Positions 1-5,769 of a DNA stretch of 14,744 bases are shown here, in pieces. The stretch's first letter is position 1, and the number at the start of each line of letters is the position of its first letter. Below the pieces are notes generated by a model. The model was not told where the DNA came from, made no database searches, and saw only the letters and a list, made by a program, of their open reading frames with translations. Made by a program: the position numbers and the translations under genes. The stretch comes from CAYSNP01 sp964432485 (GTDB taxonomy: Bacteria; Bacillota; Clostridia; Christensenellales; DTU072), in contig CAYSNP010000044.1 of NCBI GenBank assembly GCA_964432485.1, positions 1 to 14,744 of the forward strand, written 5' to 3'.

Positions 1-56
1 CTCCCTTTATAGTATATCATTCTTTTTCTGTCCACTTCAAGGGGAGTATATCACTG
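1..56. other. AT-rich stretch, possible insertion-sequence end
   Basis: No gene is visible. The 9-mer AGTATATCA occurs at 11-19 and 45-53, and between the copies lies TGTCCACTTCAAGGGG (29-44). The layout (a pyrimidine-rich run, then TGTCCACTT, then a short G run and ATCA) reminds me of the right ends of some IS3-family elements, but no transposase sequence is inside the window. It could equally be the outermost part of the repeat mosaic that follows, since ATATCA is the complement of the TGATAT hexamer used at 596-689. Confidence 0.3.
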
Positions 57-314
57 TGTATTTCACCATTTACGCAGTAAATGTATTTCATCACTCACAG
101 AATGTGAGTGTATTAAAAGGTGTATTAGAAAATGTATTCCATCACTCACAGAATGTGAGTGTATTAAAAGGTGTATTAGAAAATGTATTTCATCACTCAC
201 AGAATGTGAGTGTATTAAAAGGTGTATTAAAAAATGTATTTCATCACTCACAAGATGTGAGTGTATTAGAAAATGTATTATAAAATGTATTTCATCACTC
301 GCAGAATGTGAGTG
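57..314. repeat. 51-bp tandem array of perfect hairpins
   Basis: Five copies of a palindrome sit exactly 51 bp apart, at 92-110, 143-161, 194-212, 245-263 and 296-314. Each is CACTCACA, a 3-nt loop (gaa, or aga in copy four) and TGTGAGTG. Copy five has one A-to-G change that still allows a G-U pair. The 32-bp spacers are nearly identical and carry the hexamer TGTATT, so that TGTATT recurs at steps of 12, 12 and 27 bp. Upstream at 67-83 is a sixth hairpin with different arms (CATTTAC-gca-GTAAATG) but the same flanking TGTATTTCA. The 51-bp unit is 17 codons, so long reading frames open on both strands by accident; they have no ribosome site. Confidence 0.9.
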
Positions 315-340
315 TCTGCTTTATCTGATACAGGATACAA

Positions 341-393
341 GGAGCAAGGCTTGCGAGGGTCTGGATTGCCGCACTTCGTTCGCAATGACGAAC
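341..393 (-). repeat. Dispersed repeat copy, inverted orientation
   Basis: This is a degenerate copy of the dispersed GCGAGG...GAAGCAATCCAG repeat, read on the minus strand. CTGGATTGC is at 361-369 and CGCAATGACG at 381-390, with the middle diverged (CGCACTTCGTT). It faces the three tandem copies that start at 401, so the pair can form a long inverted repeat. Confidence 0.7.
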
Positions 394-400
394 TACAAAG

Positions 401-588
401 TCTTTGCGAGGAGCAAGGGCGACGAAGCAATCCAGGGCTTGCGGTAGCAATGCCTCTTATCCCTACCGTCTTTGCGAGGAACAAAGTAACGAAGCAATCC
501 AGGCTTTACGATAGCAATGCCTCTTATCCCTACCGTCTTTGCGAGGAGCAAGGGCGACGAAGCAATCCAGGGCTTACGGTAGCACAGC
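401..588 (+). repeat. Three tandem 67-68 bp repeats
   Basis: Units begin with TCTTTGCGAGG at 401, 469 and 536, giving periods of 68 and 67 bp; the third is cut after about 50 bp. Each contains the dispersed core (GCGAGG, then about ten bases, then ACGAAGCAATCCAGG) followed by a small hairpin-forming piece: CGGTAG at 442-447 pairs with CTACCG at 463-468. Reading frames that cross this block exist on both strands but change family with the repeat phase and look like chance. Confidence 0.85.
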
Positions 589-595
589 TTGAAAA

Positions 596-689
596 TGATA
601 TTTTGCTGGCAAGTTGCAAAGTGATATTTGCACGCAAATGATATTATGAGCGGGCTCATAATGAGATTTTTTGCTTGTAGGCAAAAAAT
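596..689. repeat. Chain of dissimilar hairpins joined by TGATAT
   Basis: TGATAT occurs at 596, 622 and 639, with the variant TGAGAT at 662. Each is followed directly by a palindrome whose arms differ: TTTGC/GCAAA (602-620, long loop), ATTTGC-ac-GCAAAT (626-639), ATTATGAG-cggg-CTCATAAT (643-662) and ATTTTTTGC-ttgtag-GCAAAAAAT (666-689). The hexamer overlaps the ends of the palindromes, so the chain reads as hairpins separated by a constant linker. The design matches that of the array at 57-314, although neither arms nor linker are the same. Confidence 0.75.
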
Positions 690-707
690 TAAGGTGAGAT
701 TGGTAGG

Positions 708-910
708 GCAGGGAGCAAGGCTAGCGCGGGCCTGGATTGCTTCGTGCCTCGCAATGACATTTTGGTTTGCAGGCCTGGATTGCTTATTTATACCCTCGCA
801 TTGCTCCCGCAATTGCTCGTGGGCTCCCCCTACTGACTTGCCACTGGCAACTCAGCTTAACGCGTCGCCTGCAATGACATTTTGGTTTGCAGGCCTGGAT
901 TGCTTTGTCG
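708..910 (-). repeat. Dispersed repeat copies with 35-bp direct duplication
   Basis: A minus-orientation copy of the dispersed repeat (CCTGGATTGCTTCGTGCCTCGCAATGACA) spans 731-759. A 35-bp segment, 751-785, is repeated without change at 871-905, exactly 120 bp away. It joins GCAATGACATTTTGG to CAGGCCTGGATTGCTT, that is, the tail of one repeat copy to the head of the next. The sequence between (786-870) has CTCGCATTGCTCCCGCAATTGC, a decayed copy. No gene is supported here. Confidence 0.8.
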
Positions 911-965
911 CTAAAGCTCCGCTCAAAGACCTAATTGAGTGCTCTTTGAACTCTTATATGTATTC

Positions 966-982
966 TAGTGCAAATTGCACTA
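966..982. promoter_or_regulatory. Perfect 17-bp palindrome, candidate operator
   Basis: TAGTGCAA-A-TTGCACTA is a perfect inverted repeat centred on base 974. It ends 24 bp before the start codon of the Xre-type regulator and touches a possible -10 (TATTCT, 961-966). Small Xre regulators often repress themselves through such sites, so autoregulation is the likely role. That part is inference. Confidence 0.55.
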
Positions 983-1006
983 AAATGCAAATAGAATGAG
1001 GTAAAT

Positions 1007-1222
1007 ATGAATATTTTTTCTGAAAGATTGAAAAACGAAAGAAAAATAAAAGGTTTGTCTCAAAGAGCAATGGCAAGTCGGCTTGGAATTTCACAAAGCA
1101 CATATAAAGGTTATGAATTGATTGGCAAAGCTAATGGGCGTGAACCTTCAATAGAAATGATAATAAAAATTGCCACGGTTTTAGACATTGAAACAGACTA
1201 CTTATTTGGTATTAAGGATTAA
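1007..1222 (+). CDS. Small Xre-family helix-turn-helix regulator
   Basis: This 71-residue protein is almost entirely a Cro/C1-type helix-turn-helix domain. It opens with SERLKNERKIKGLSQRAMA (residues 5-23), followed by SRLGISQSTYKGYE (24-37) for the turn and recognition helix, and ends with the typical EMIIKIATVLDIETDYLFGI (50-69). There is no effector or oligomerisation domain, so it probably acts as a dimer on a palindromic operator; the site at 966-982 is the obvious candidate. The start ATG is preceded by GAGGT at 998-1002, a spacing of only 4 nt. The gene stands alone, downstream of a repeat-rich segment and convergent with the next gene. Its target genes are not evident. It may be a leftover of a mobile element or prophage, but nothing else of one is visible. 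Confidence 0.9.
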   Translation: MNIFSERLKNERKIKGLSQRAMASRLGISQSTYKGYELIGKANGREPSIEMIIKIATVLDIETDYLFGIKD

Positions 1223-1253
1223 AGGCAGGTATGCCTTTGCAGTTTACTGCAAA
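1221..1253. terminator. Two abutting hairpins between convergent genes
   Basis: AAAGGCA-ggta-TGCCTTT (1221-1238) overlaps TTTGCAGT-tt-ACTGCAAA (1236-1253); both stems are perfect. They lie between the regulator's stop codon and the stop of the minus-strand gene at 1273, where a bidirectional terminator would be expected. U-tracts are short on either strand, so termination is plausible but not certain. Confidence 0.4.
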
Positions 1254-1272
1254 ATCAATGTGAGAGATGGGC

Positions 1273-2007
1273 CTATTTTCTCTTCTTTATTGCCCTTAGA
1301 AACCCTTTGAAATCCATTAGGATATAACAGACAAACACCACTATTATTGCAAAGACAGAAAGGGTAAGCCATCCCGGCACTCCTTGAATAACAAAAGGCA
1401 GACCGCTGCGCAAGAAAATATAGTCGGTATTTTGCAAGCCAAACACATATTTAGGTATAAACTCGCTATTGACTAGGTGAATAAGCATACCAATAATAGT
1501 TAGGTAAAAATGCTTAAACTTAGGCTTGTATGTTTTGGTAAAAAACTCAATAACAGGTATTAAAACTATTGCATAATGCTGCAATATACTCTTTAGAATG
1601 CCAAAATTAAGGTATTGATTGACAAAAATATCTTGAGGCATTACAAAAGTCACTACTCCGCCTATAAAGGCAAAGAGATAAAACAGCTCTTTTAATACTT
1701 TATTATTAGAAAGAGCAATAAGCGGTATAATAATCCCCGCCGAATTGCAAGGATAAAAAGGATAAAGCTCAATAGGGTCTACTTGCCTAATAAGAAACAC
1801 CGCTCGCCAAAAAATCTCAAACAGCAAGCTGAGGATTGCTACTGATACAATTATTTTGCGTTTTCCTTTTTTGCCAGAAAGCAATCCTGCTAAAGTAAGG
1901 GCAATACATAGGGCTATTAAGACTGCAATAGCCGCAATATGTATTGTGCCAAATGTAAAATCGCCGGGCACGCCGCCGCTCCCTGTCCAAAAATCTGAAG
2001 TAAACAT
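1273..2007 (-). CDS. YwaF/TIGR02206-like integral membrane protein
   Basis: The 244-residue protein has about six or seven membrane segments and a basic C-terminal tail (KKRK). Its layout resembles the YwaF/TIGR02206 family of bacterial membrane proteins, distantly related to eukaryotic TMEM164 and AIG1/ADTRP. YPFYPCNSAG (83-91) gives a conserved-looking Cys87, and LQHYAIVLIP (142-151) gives His144. The Cys-to-His spacing of 57 is close to that of the reported catalytic pair in TMEM164 (from memory), so an acyl-transfer or lipid-hydrolysis activity is possible but unproven for the bacterial proteins. The start ATG is supported by AAGGTGAG about 5 nt upstream. The gene has its own promoter (2040-2067) and is monocistronic. 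The family call rests on overall pattern rather than a signature motif. Confidence 0.6.
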   Translation of the reverse strand: MFTSDFWTGSGGVPGDFTFGTIHIAAIAVLIALCIALTLAGLLSGKKGKRKIIVSVAILSLLFEIFWRAVFLIRQVDPIELYPFYPCNSAGIIIPLIALSNNKVLKELFYLFAFIGGVVTFVMPQDIFVNQYLNFGILKSILQHYAIVLIPVIEFFTKTYKPKFKHFYLTIIGMLIHLVNSEFIPKYVFGLQNTDYIFLRSGLPFVIQGVPGWLTLSVFAIIVVFVCYILMDFKGFLRAIKKRK

Positions 2008-2039
2008 AAACTCTCACCTTTTAATATTTGGTATTAATA

Positions 2040-2067
2040 ATTATAATGTATGTCTTTTATTTGTCAA
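2040..2067 (-). promoter_or_regulatory. Sigma-A promoter for the YwaF-like gene
   Basis: On the minus strand the -35 is TTGACA (2067-2062) and the -10 is TATAAT (2045-2040), separated by 16 bp. Both hexamers match consensus. The predicted start is near 2033, about 25 nt before the ATG. Confidence 0.7.
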
Positions 2068-2106
2068 GAGCGCCAAAGAATGCAAACAAATCGGCAAAAA
2101 TTAAGT

Positions 2107-2142
2107 AAAAAAATTGGAAAAGCCCGCCTAAAAGACGGGCTT
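2107..2142 (-). terminator. Rho-independent terminator of the htrA-like gene
   Basis: Minus-strand AAGCCCG (2142-2136) pairs with CGGGCTT (2126-2120) around a loop of about 9 nt. It is followed by TTCC and then a run of seven T (2113-2107). It begins 5 nt after the protease stop codon. Confidence 0.75.
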
Positions 2143-2147
2143 GATTG

Positions 2148-3092
2148 CTATCTATCGGAAAGCATGTAAGTTATATTTATACCTTTTTTAGTGTTAACTT
2201 TAGAGATATAGCTCCTTGCTTCATTGCTGGTTATACCGAATCCCATAGCCTCGCTGGCTTCAGACGCCACTATCTTAAAGGTGGCAATTGCCATTAGCTC
2301 CCCATATACATTAAGGATAGGTCCGCCGCTGTTGCCGGGGTTAATTGCCGCATCGATTTGAATTACTTGTGTGCCTTCGTAGTTGCGTGGGGTATTGGAC
2401 ACTACGCCTTTAGTAACAGAAGTACCCAGCCCTTCTGCATTGCCTATTGCTACGCAATCCTCTCCCAAATTAATTAAAGAGCTATCCATAAACACAATGG
2501 GATTAAGGTTGGCGGGAGCTGACTTAAACTTTAGAATTGCAAGGTCTATGCTTGTATCATAATCTACAACTTGCAAAGAATACTCCGTAGTAGAATTGGC
2601 AAAGTTGCCCTTAATGTTGCTATATACTACCGTGCCGCCCAGCACCCCGGTGCGTTCATAGGTGATCACATGAGCATTGGTAATAATATATCCGCTACTG
2701 TTTAGAATTATGGCTGTAGCCCTGCTGGCTTTCCCCGATGCGGTACAAGATATCTCCAATATACTGTCCATTGCTATATCCGCCACCATAACACCTATAG
2801 GACTATAGCCTTCGGGTAAGTAATACTCTCTGCGATATTGTAAAAGTATCTCCTCAGTTATTTCTGCTTTAAGAGACTCGCTCACTTGAGCTCGCACATC
2901 ATCAGTAAGGTTGTTTATCATATTTTGGCGAATAAAATAAATAGCAAGAGCATTGACAAATATGGCAATGATTACAAATACTATTAATATTCTTTTATAC
3001 TTCTGCTTAATATCCGCAGCTTCTTGACGGATTATCTCACGAGTGTTGTCTTGATAAAAGCCTCTGTTCCCTTCAAAATCATAATACGACAT
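2148..3092 (-). CDS. HtrA/DegP-type serine protease without PDZ domain
   Basis: This is a membrane-anchored trypsin-like protease, probably for quality control of exported proteins outside the membrane. Numbering from a GTG two codons upstream (316 residues), a cytoplasmic N-terminus is followed by one membrane helix (about 37-56), a polar, probably helical linker (60-90) and the protease domain. The catalytic triad is visible: His143 in TNAHVIT, Asp185 in SIDLAILK and Ser257 in NPGNSGGPI. The chain ends about 60 residues after the serine, so there is no PDZ domain, whereas most HtrA proteins carry at least one. I prefer the ATG at 3092 (314 residues), because AGGAGG at 3107-3102 lies 9 nt from it but only 3 nt from the GTG at 3098. 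Its own promoter and terminator flank the gene. The symbol is left blank because several HtrA paralogues are possible. Confidence 0.88.
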   Translation of the reverse strand: MSYYDFEGNRGFYQDNTREIIRQEAADIKQKYKRILIVFVIIAIFVNALAIYFIRQNMINNLTDDVRAQVSESLKAEITEEILLQYRREYYLPEGYSPIGVMVADIAMDSILEISCTASGKASRATAIILNSSGYIITNAHVITYERTGVLGGTVVYSNIKGNFANSTTEYSLQVVDYDTSIDLAILKFKSAPANLNPIVFMDSSLINLGEDCVAIGNAEGLGTSVTKGVVSNTPRNYEGTQVIQIDAAINPGNSGGPILNVYGELMAIATFKIVASEASEAMGFGITSNEARSYISKVNTKKGINITYMLSDR

Positions 3093-3115
3093 AGACACGC
3101 ACCTCCTACTTTGAT

Positions 3116-3144
3116 ATTATACTCTTTTTGCCCATATTTTTCAA
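3116..3144 (-). promoter_or_regulatory. Sigma-A promoter of the htrA-like gene
   Basis: TTGAAA (3144-3139), a 17-bp spacer and TATAAT (3121-3116) on the minus strand. The predicted start is near 3109, so the leader would be under 20 nt and begin almost at the AGGAGG ribosome site. No CIRCE-type or two-component operator is obvious. Confidence 0.8.
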
Positions 3145-3157
3145 TTACATTCAATAG

Positions 3158-3185
3158 AAAAAGGCGCTCTTATAAGAGTACCTTT
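3158..3185 (-). terminator. Terminator of the exported unknown protein
   Basis: Minus-strand AAAGG (3185-3181) pairs with CCTTT (3164-3160), with CTCTTATAAGAG forming the inner stem between them. The 3' arm runs into five T (3162-3158). It sits 31 bp after the stop codon at 3216. Confidence 0.65.
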
Positions 3186-3215
3186 ATCTAAAAATAATCC
3201 TATTTATACTATATC

Positions 3216-4331
3216 CTAGCCAAGTTGCTCTAAACAAAGCCCAAAACTCGGAAGTAGCGCAGTTATATCACAATCCTCCGGGTCATAGCTGTAATAGCAA
3301 GGTGCGTAAGATTGAGTAGGCAATCTAACACCGTCCAGTAATGGAATAGGGAGACTGCCATTCCAGCTTTCCTCTGTATTGATAAACTTAAATACGCCAA
3401 TATCCCAAACTTCAAAATCCAATATATACTTATTAAAGTCCATATTGTCGAAGCCCGCACTCTTTATCAGCCCGGCAATAGTTTTTGCATCTTTATTAAC
3501 AACAGGAATATCTGCAACAATTTGGCACTTCCAATACATGTTGCCGCCCATAGATTTTTGCTCTATAGTTGCAGATTCAACAATTTTCGGATTAAGAAAA
3601 TTGATATAGGAGCGCCATTCGTACCTATAGGCAAACTCTATCTCTTCTTCGCTCATATCTGTAATATCAATTTCTTCCCAATCTTCAACTTTGCCATCAT
3701 ACTCTTTTTGGCTGCGGTTGTGAGTTTGCCAAATAACTCCAATTCTTGGATGTTCAGAGTCCTCTGAGTCTAACAAGCTCATATCTTTGCCCGGGGACAA
3801 AACTTTATACTTTACATTGCCCACAGTCAACTCTTGTTTGGCATCATTAAGCAATAGCCTTGCGGCGGCAGTCAAGTCAAACTTAGTGAATTTTAATTTA
3901 TTTGCAAAGTTAATAACTCTATGGTATACAATTTCGATATTATCTATAAGAATATTATTAACAATCCTATATGTTTGCACAAGCAAATCGCCTTCTATAT
4001 TCGTAGCTTCATCTTTTACATAACCGTTGGCATCCAAATAATAAGCATAGTATGGTATATCTCTTTCGTTATAGCTTGCCAGCATAAACAAATAAATAGC
4101 TTTTTCTATATCGGTAGCATTGCCTGCAATGCCGCCTTCTATAGCGCCCGCCCAAGCATGTGTTGCTGACGGCGCAAAGGTAACTGCTTCCGCTCCAAAT
4201 TCGGGATAGGAATTGGCAAATTGCAGCTCTCCTACAGGCGCAACACCTTCTCCGCCCAGAGAGGCAACAAATACAATGGCACCATTAGCTACCACTAATA
4301 AGATAACAACAATAATTCTAAGTATCTTCAT
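3216..4331 (-). CDS. Exported protein of unknown function
   Basis: I do not recognise this 371-residue protein. A hydrophobic stretch at residues 4-24 after MKILR looks like a signal peptide or single N-terminal anchor; there is no lipobox cysteine in it. The rest is soluble and acidic, rich in aromatic residues, with three cysteines in the last 35 residues (in SYAPCYYS, PEDCDIT and FGLCLEQ) that could form disulfides outside the cell. No metal-binding or hydrolase motif stands out. AGGAG lies 10 nt before the ATG. The gene is flanked by a strong promoter (4369-4398) and a terminator, so it forms a transcription unit of its own. Its neighbours (a protease and a tungstate importer) give no clear hint of its role. 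It is a real gene by its start site, signal sequence and length. Confidence 0.8.
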   Translation of the reverse strand: MKILRIIVVILLVVANGAIVFVASLGGEGVAPVGELQFANSYPEFGAEAVTFAPSATHAWAGAIEGGIAGNATDIEKAIYLFMLASYNERDIPYYAYYLDANGYVKDEATNIEGDLLVQTYRIVNNILIDNIEIVYHRVINFANKLKFTKFDLTAAARLLLNDAKQELTVGNVKYKVLSPGKDMSLLDSEDSEHPRIGVIWQTHNRSQKEYDGKVEDWEEIDITDMSEEEIEFAYRYEWRSYINFLNPKIVESATIEQKSMGGNMYWKCQIVADIPVVNKDAKTIAGLIKSAGFDNMDFNKYILDFEVWDIGVFKFINTEESWNGSLPIPLLDGVRLPTQSYAPCYYSYDPEDCDITALLPSFGLCLEQLG

Positions 4332-4368
4332 TGGGGAAAAACTCCTCTTAAGTTAGTTATTAACTGAG

Positions 4369-4398
4369 ATTATAACATTGAAGTCTTATAAATGTCAA
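4369..4398 (-). promoter_or_regulatory. Sigma-A promoter, near-perfect consensus
   Basis: On the minus strand the -35 is TTGACA (4398-4393) and the -10 is TATAAT (4374-4369), both perfect, with an 18-bp spacer. It lies between tupC and the exported unknown protein and should drive the latter strongly. Confidence 0.8.
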
Positions 4399-4420
4399 TA
4401 CTGCTTGCAGTTTCATTTAA

Positions 4421-5080
4421 CTATTTGGTAAAATATTGCAAAAACTTTGCCGCTTGCTCGCTTTGAGGCTTATTAATAAATATATCAGCTTTTGTTTGTT
4501 CGCAAATTTTGCCTTCATACAAAAAAATTGCCTCATCTGCCAAGCGTGCGGCTTGAGGCATTGAATGAGTGGAAAATATAAGGGTAGCCCCTTGCTCTTT
4601 TGATACTGTCTTAATGACTTTTTCTGCCACTAGTGCACTATTTATATCCATAGCAAAGGTGGGCTCGTCCAATAGCATAATATTAAAGTCCGACATTAGC
4701 AAGCGTGCAAGCGCCAACCTTTGGGTTTCGCCGCCGGAAAGTTTGCCCGCCCGCCTTTTAGCAAGGTGCCCGAGCTCTAGCCTGCGCAAAATATCTGAAG
4801 CTCTTTTTTTATCATTTTTTATAGCAAGCAGATTGCCAAGTACACTAATATCAAAAGCAAAACTCTTTTGGGGCATAAATACCTGCGTTGCGCCTGCGCC
4901 TAAGTTTGTAGCTCCTGAACTGGGGACAAGCACCCCTGCCAAAATCTTTAGAAAGGTAGTCTTGCCGCTGCCATTTGCGCCGATAATAGCATATGCCTTG
5001 CCTCGTTCAAGCTCCAGCAAGGGAATATCCAGCACTACCCTATCGCCATATTTTTTAGTTAAGTTTGTAACTTTTATCAT
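4421..5080 (-). CDS. tupC: Tungstate ABC transporter, ATP-binding protein
   Basis: This is the ATPase of a tungstate (or molybdate) importer. The 219 residues hold a full nucleotide-binding domain: Walker A GANGSGKTT (34-42), Q-loop Gln71, signature LSGGE (114-118), Walker B IMLLDEP (134-140) with Glu139, and H-loop His172 in STHSM. There is no C-terminal regulatory (TOBE-like) extension, which fits the short TupC type rather than the longer ModC. The ATG overlaps the permease stop by 4 bp (ATGA), so translation is probably coupled; no strong ribosome site of its own is visible. The substrate is inferred from the tupA neighbour, since the ATPase alone would not reveal it. No convincing terminator follows before the promoter at 4369-4398. 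Confidence 0.88.
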   Translation of the reverse strand: MIKVTNLTKKYGDRVVLDIPLLELERGKAYAIIGANGSGKTTFLKILAGVLVPSSGATNLGAGATQVFMPQKSFAFDISVLGNLLAIKNDKKRASDILRRLELGHLAKRRAGKLSGGETQRLALARLLMSDFNIMLLDEPTFAMDINSALVAEKVIKTVSKEQGATLIFSTHSMPQAARLADEAIFLYEGKICEQTKADIFINKPQSEQAAKFLQYFTK

Positions 5081-5760
5081 TTTAGCTTTTCTTGTATCAG
5101 TCCTGCTATACAGTTGATAATAAGCACCATAAGCAGCAAAATCAATCCTAAGGCAACTGCATATTCGAACTTGCCTGTATTGTAGTTAAGGGCTATAGTA
5201 GTAGTCATTACTCTGGTTTTGTTTAGAATATTGCCGCCTACAATTTGTACCGCTCCCACTTCTGCCATAGAGCGGGCAAATGCAAAAAGATAAATAGCTA
5301 TCATTTGGAAGCGGCTTTCGTTCATGGCCAGCAAAAATACCTTGCCAAACTTGAGCCTTACACCTTTGGCGGTATCCAAGAACTGTTCGGCAATTTGAGA
5401 AACATACATTTCTGCCATACCTGCCACTATGGGGGTAATCAGCACTATTTGCGCAATAATCATCAATTCTACACTATAAACAAGCCTTAGGCTGCCAAAA
5501 GGGCCTGTGCCGGAAAATAAAATATAAAGACCTATCCCTACCGCTACCGGAGGCAGTCCCATAAGGGTGCGCAATATGGTGGTAACTGCCCCTTTGCCCC
5601 TAAATCTTGCAAGCGCAAGCAACACGCCAAGCGGCATACCTATAATAAGCGAAATTAACGAGCTGGACAGGCTCATTCTAAGCGTAGTTAAAATTACACC
5701 GTTAAGGTAGGCGTCTCCGCTAAAAATTAGCGAAAACGCCTTTGCTATTGCTTTGCCCAT
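5077..5760 (-). CDS. tupB: Tungstate ABC transporter, permease
   Basis: This is the membrane channel of the importer, 227 residues with about five membrane helices. The cytoplasmic coupling loop lies around residues 125-170, with a stretch typical of the TupB/ModB group (FLDTAKGVRLKFGKVF). It is followed by the AFARSMAEVGAVQIVGGNI region that marks TupB permeases, and then TTTIALNYNTGKFEYAVALG. The gene begins 9 bp after tupA with AAGGT only 3 nt from the ATG, and overlaps tupC by 4 bp, so all three components come from one transcript. Confidence 0.88.
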   Translation of the reverse strand: MGKAIAKAFSLIFSGDAYLNGVILTTLRMSLSSSLISLIIGMPLGVLLALARFRGKGAVTTILRTLMGLPPVAVGIGLYILFSGTGPFGSLRLVYSVELMIIAQIVLITPIVAGMAEMYVSQIAEQFLDTAKGVRLKFGKVFLLAMNESRFQMIAIYLFAFARSMAEVGAVQIVGGNILNKTRVMTTTIALNYNTGKFEYAVALGLILLLMVLIINCIAGLIQEKLK

Positions 5761-5769
5761 ATTACCTTG

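Noticed and set aside
56..283. Repetitive reading frames on both strands (75 and 62 codons) with a 17-residue period
   Set aside because: The 51-bp repeat keeps any open frame open. There is no ribosome site, and hairpin symmetry explains the opposite-strand frame.
57..314. CRISPR array
   Set aside because: The parts between the palindromes are nearly identical to each other, not unique spacers, and no cas gene is present.
312..999. Several overlapping reading frames of 68-139 codons on both strands
   Set aside because: They run through the tandem and dispersed repeats, mutually conflict, lack ribosome sites and show no protein family features.
3096..3098. GTG start for the HtrA-type protease
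   Set aside because: Only 3 nt separate it from AGGAGG; the ATG at 3092 has a normal 9-nt spacing.
4400..4411. ACTGC-tt-GCAGT hairpin as terminator of tupC
   Set aside because: The stem is 5 bp and no T run follows on the minus strand.
4569..5117. 182-codon plus-strand frame opposite tupC
   Set aside because: It is the antisense shadow of a clear ABC ATPase with all its motifs, and its own translation has no family features.
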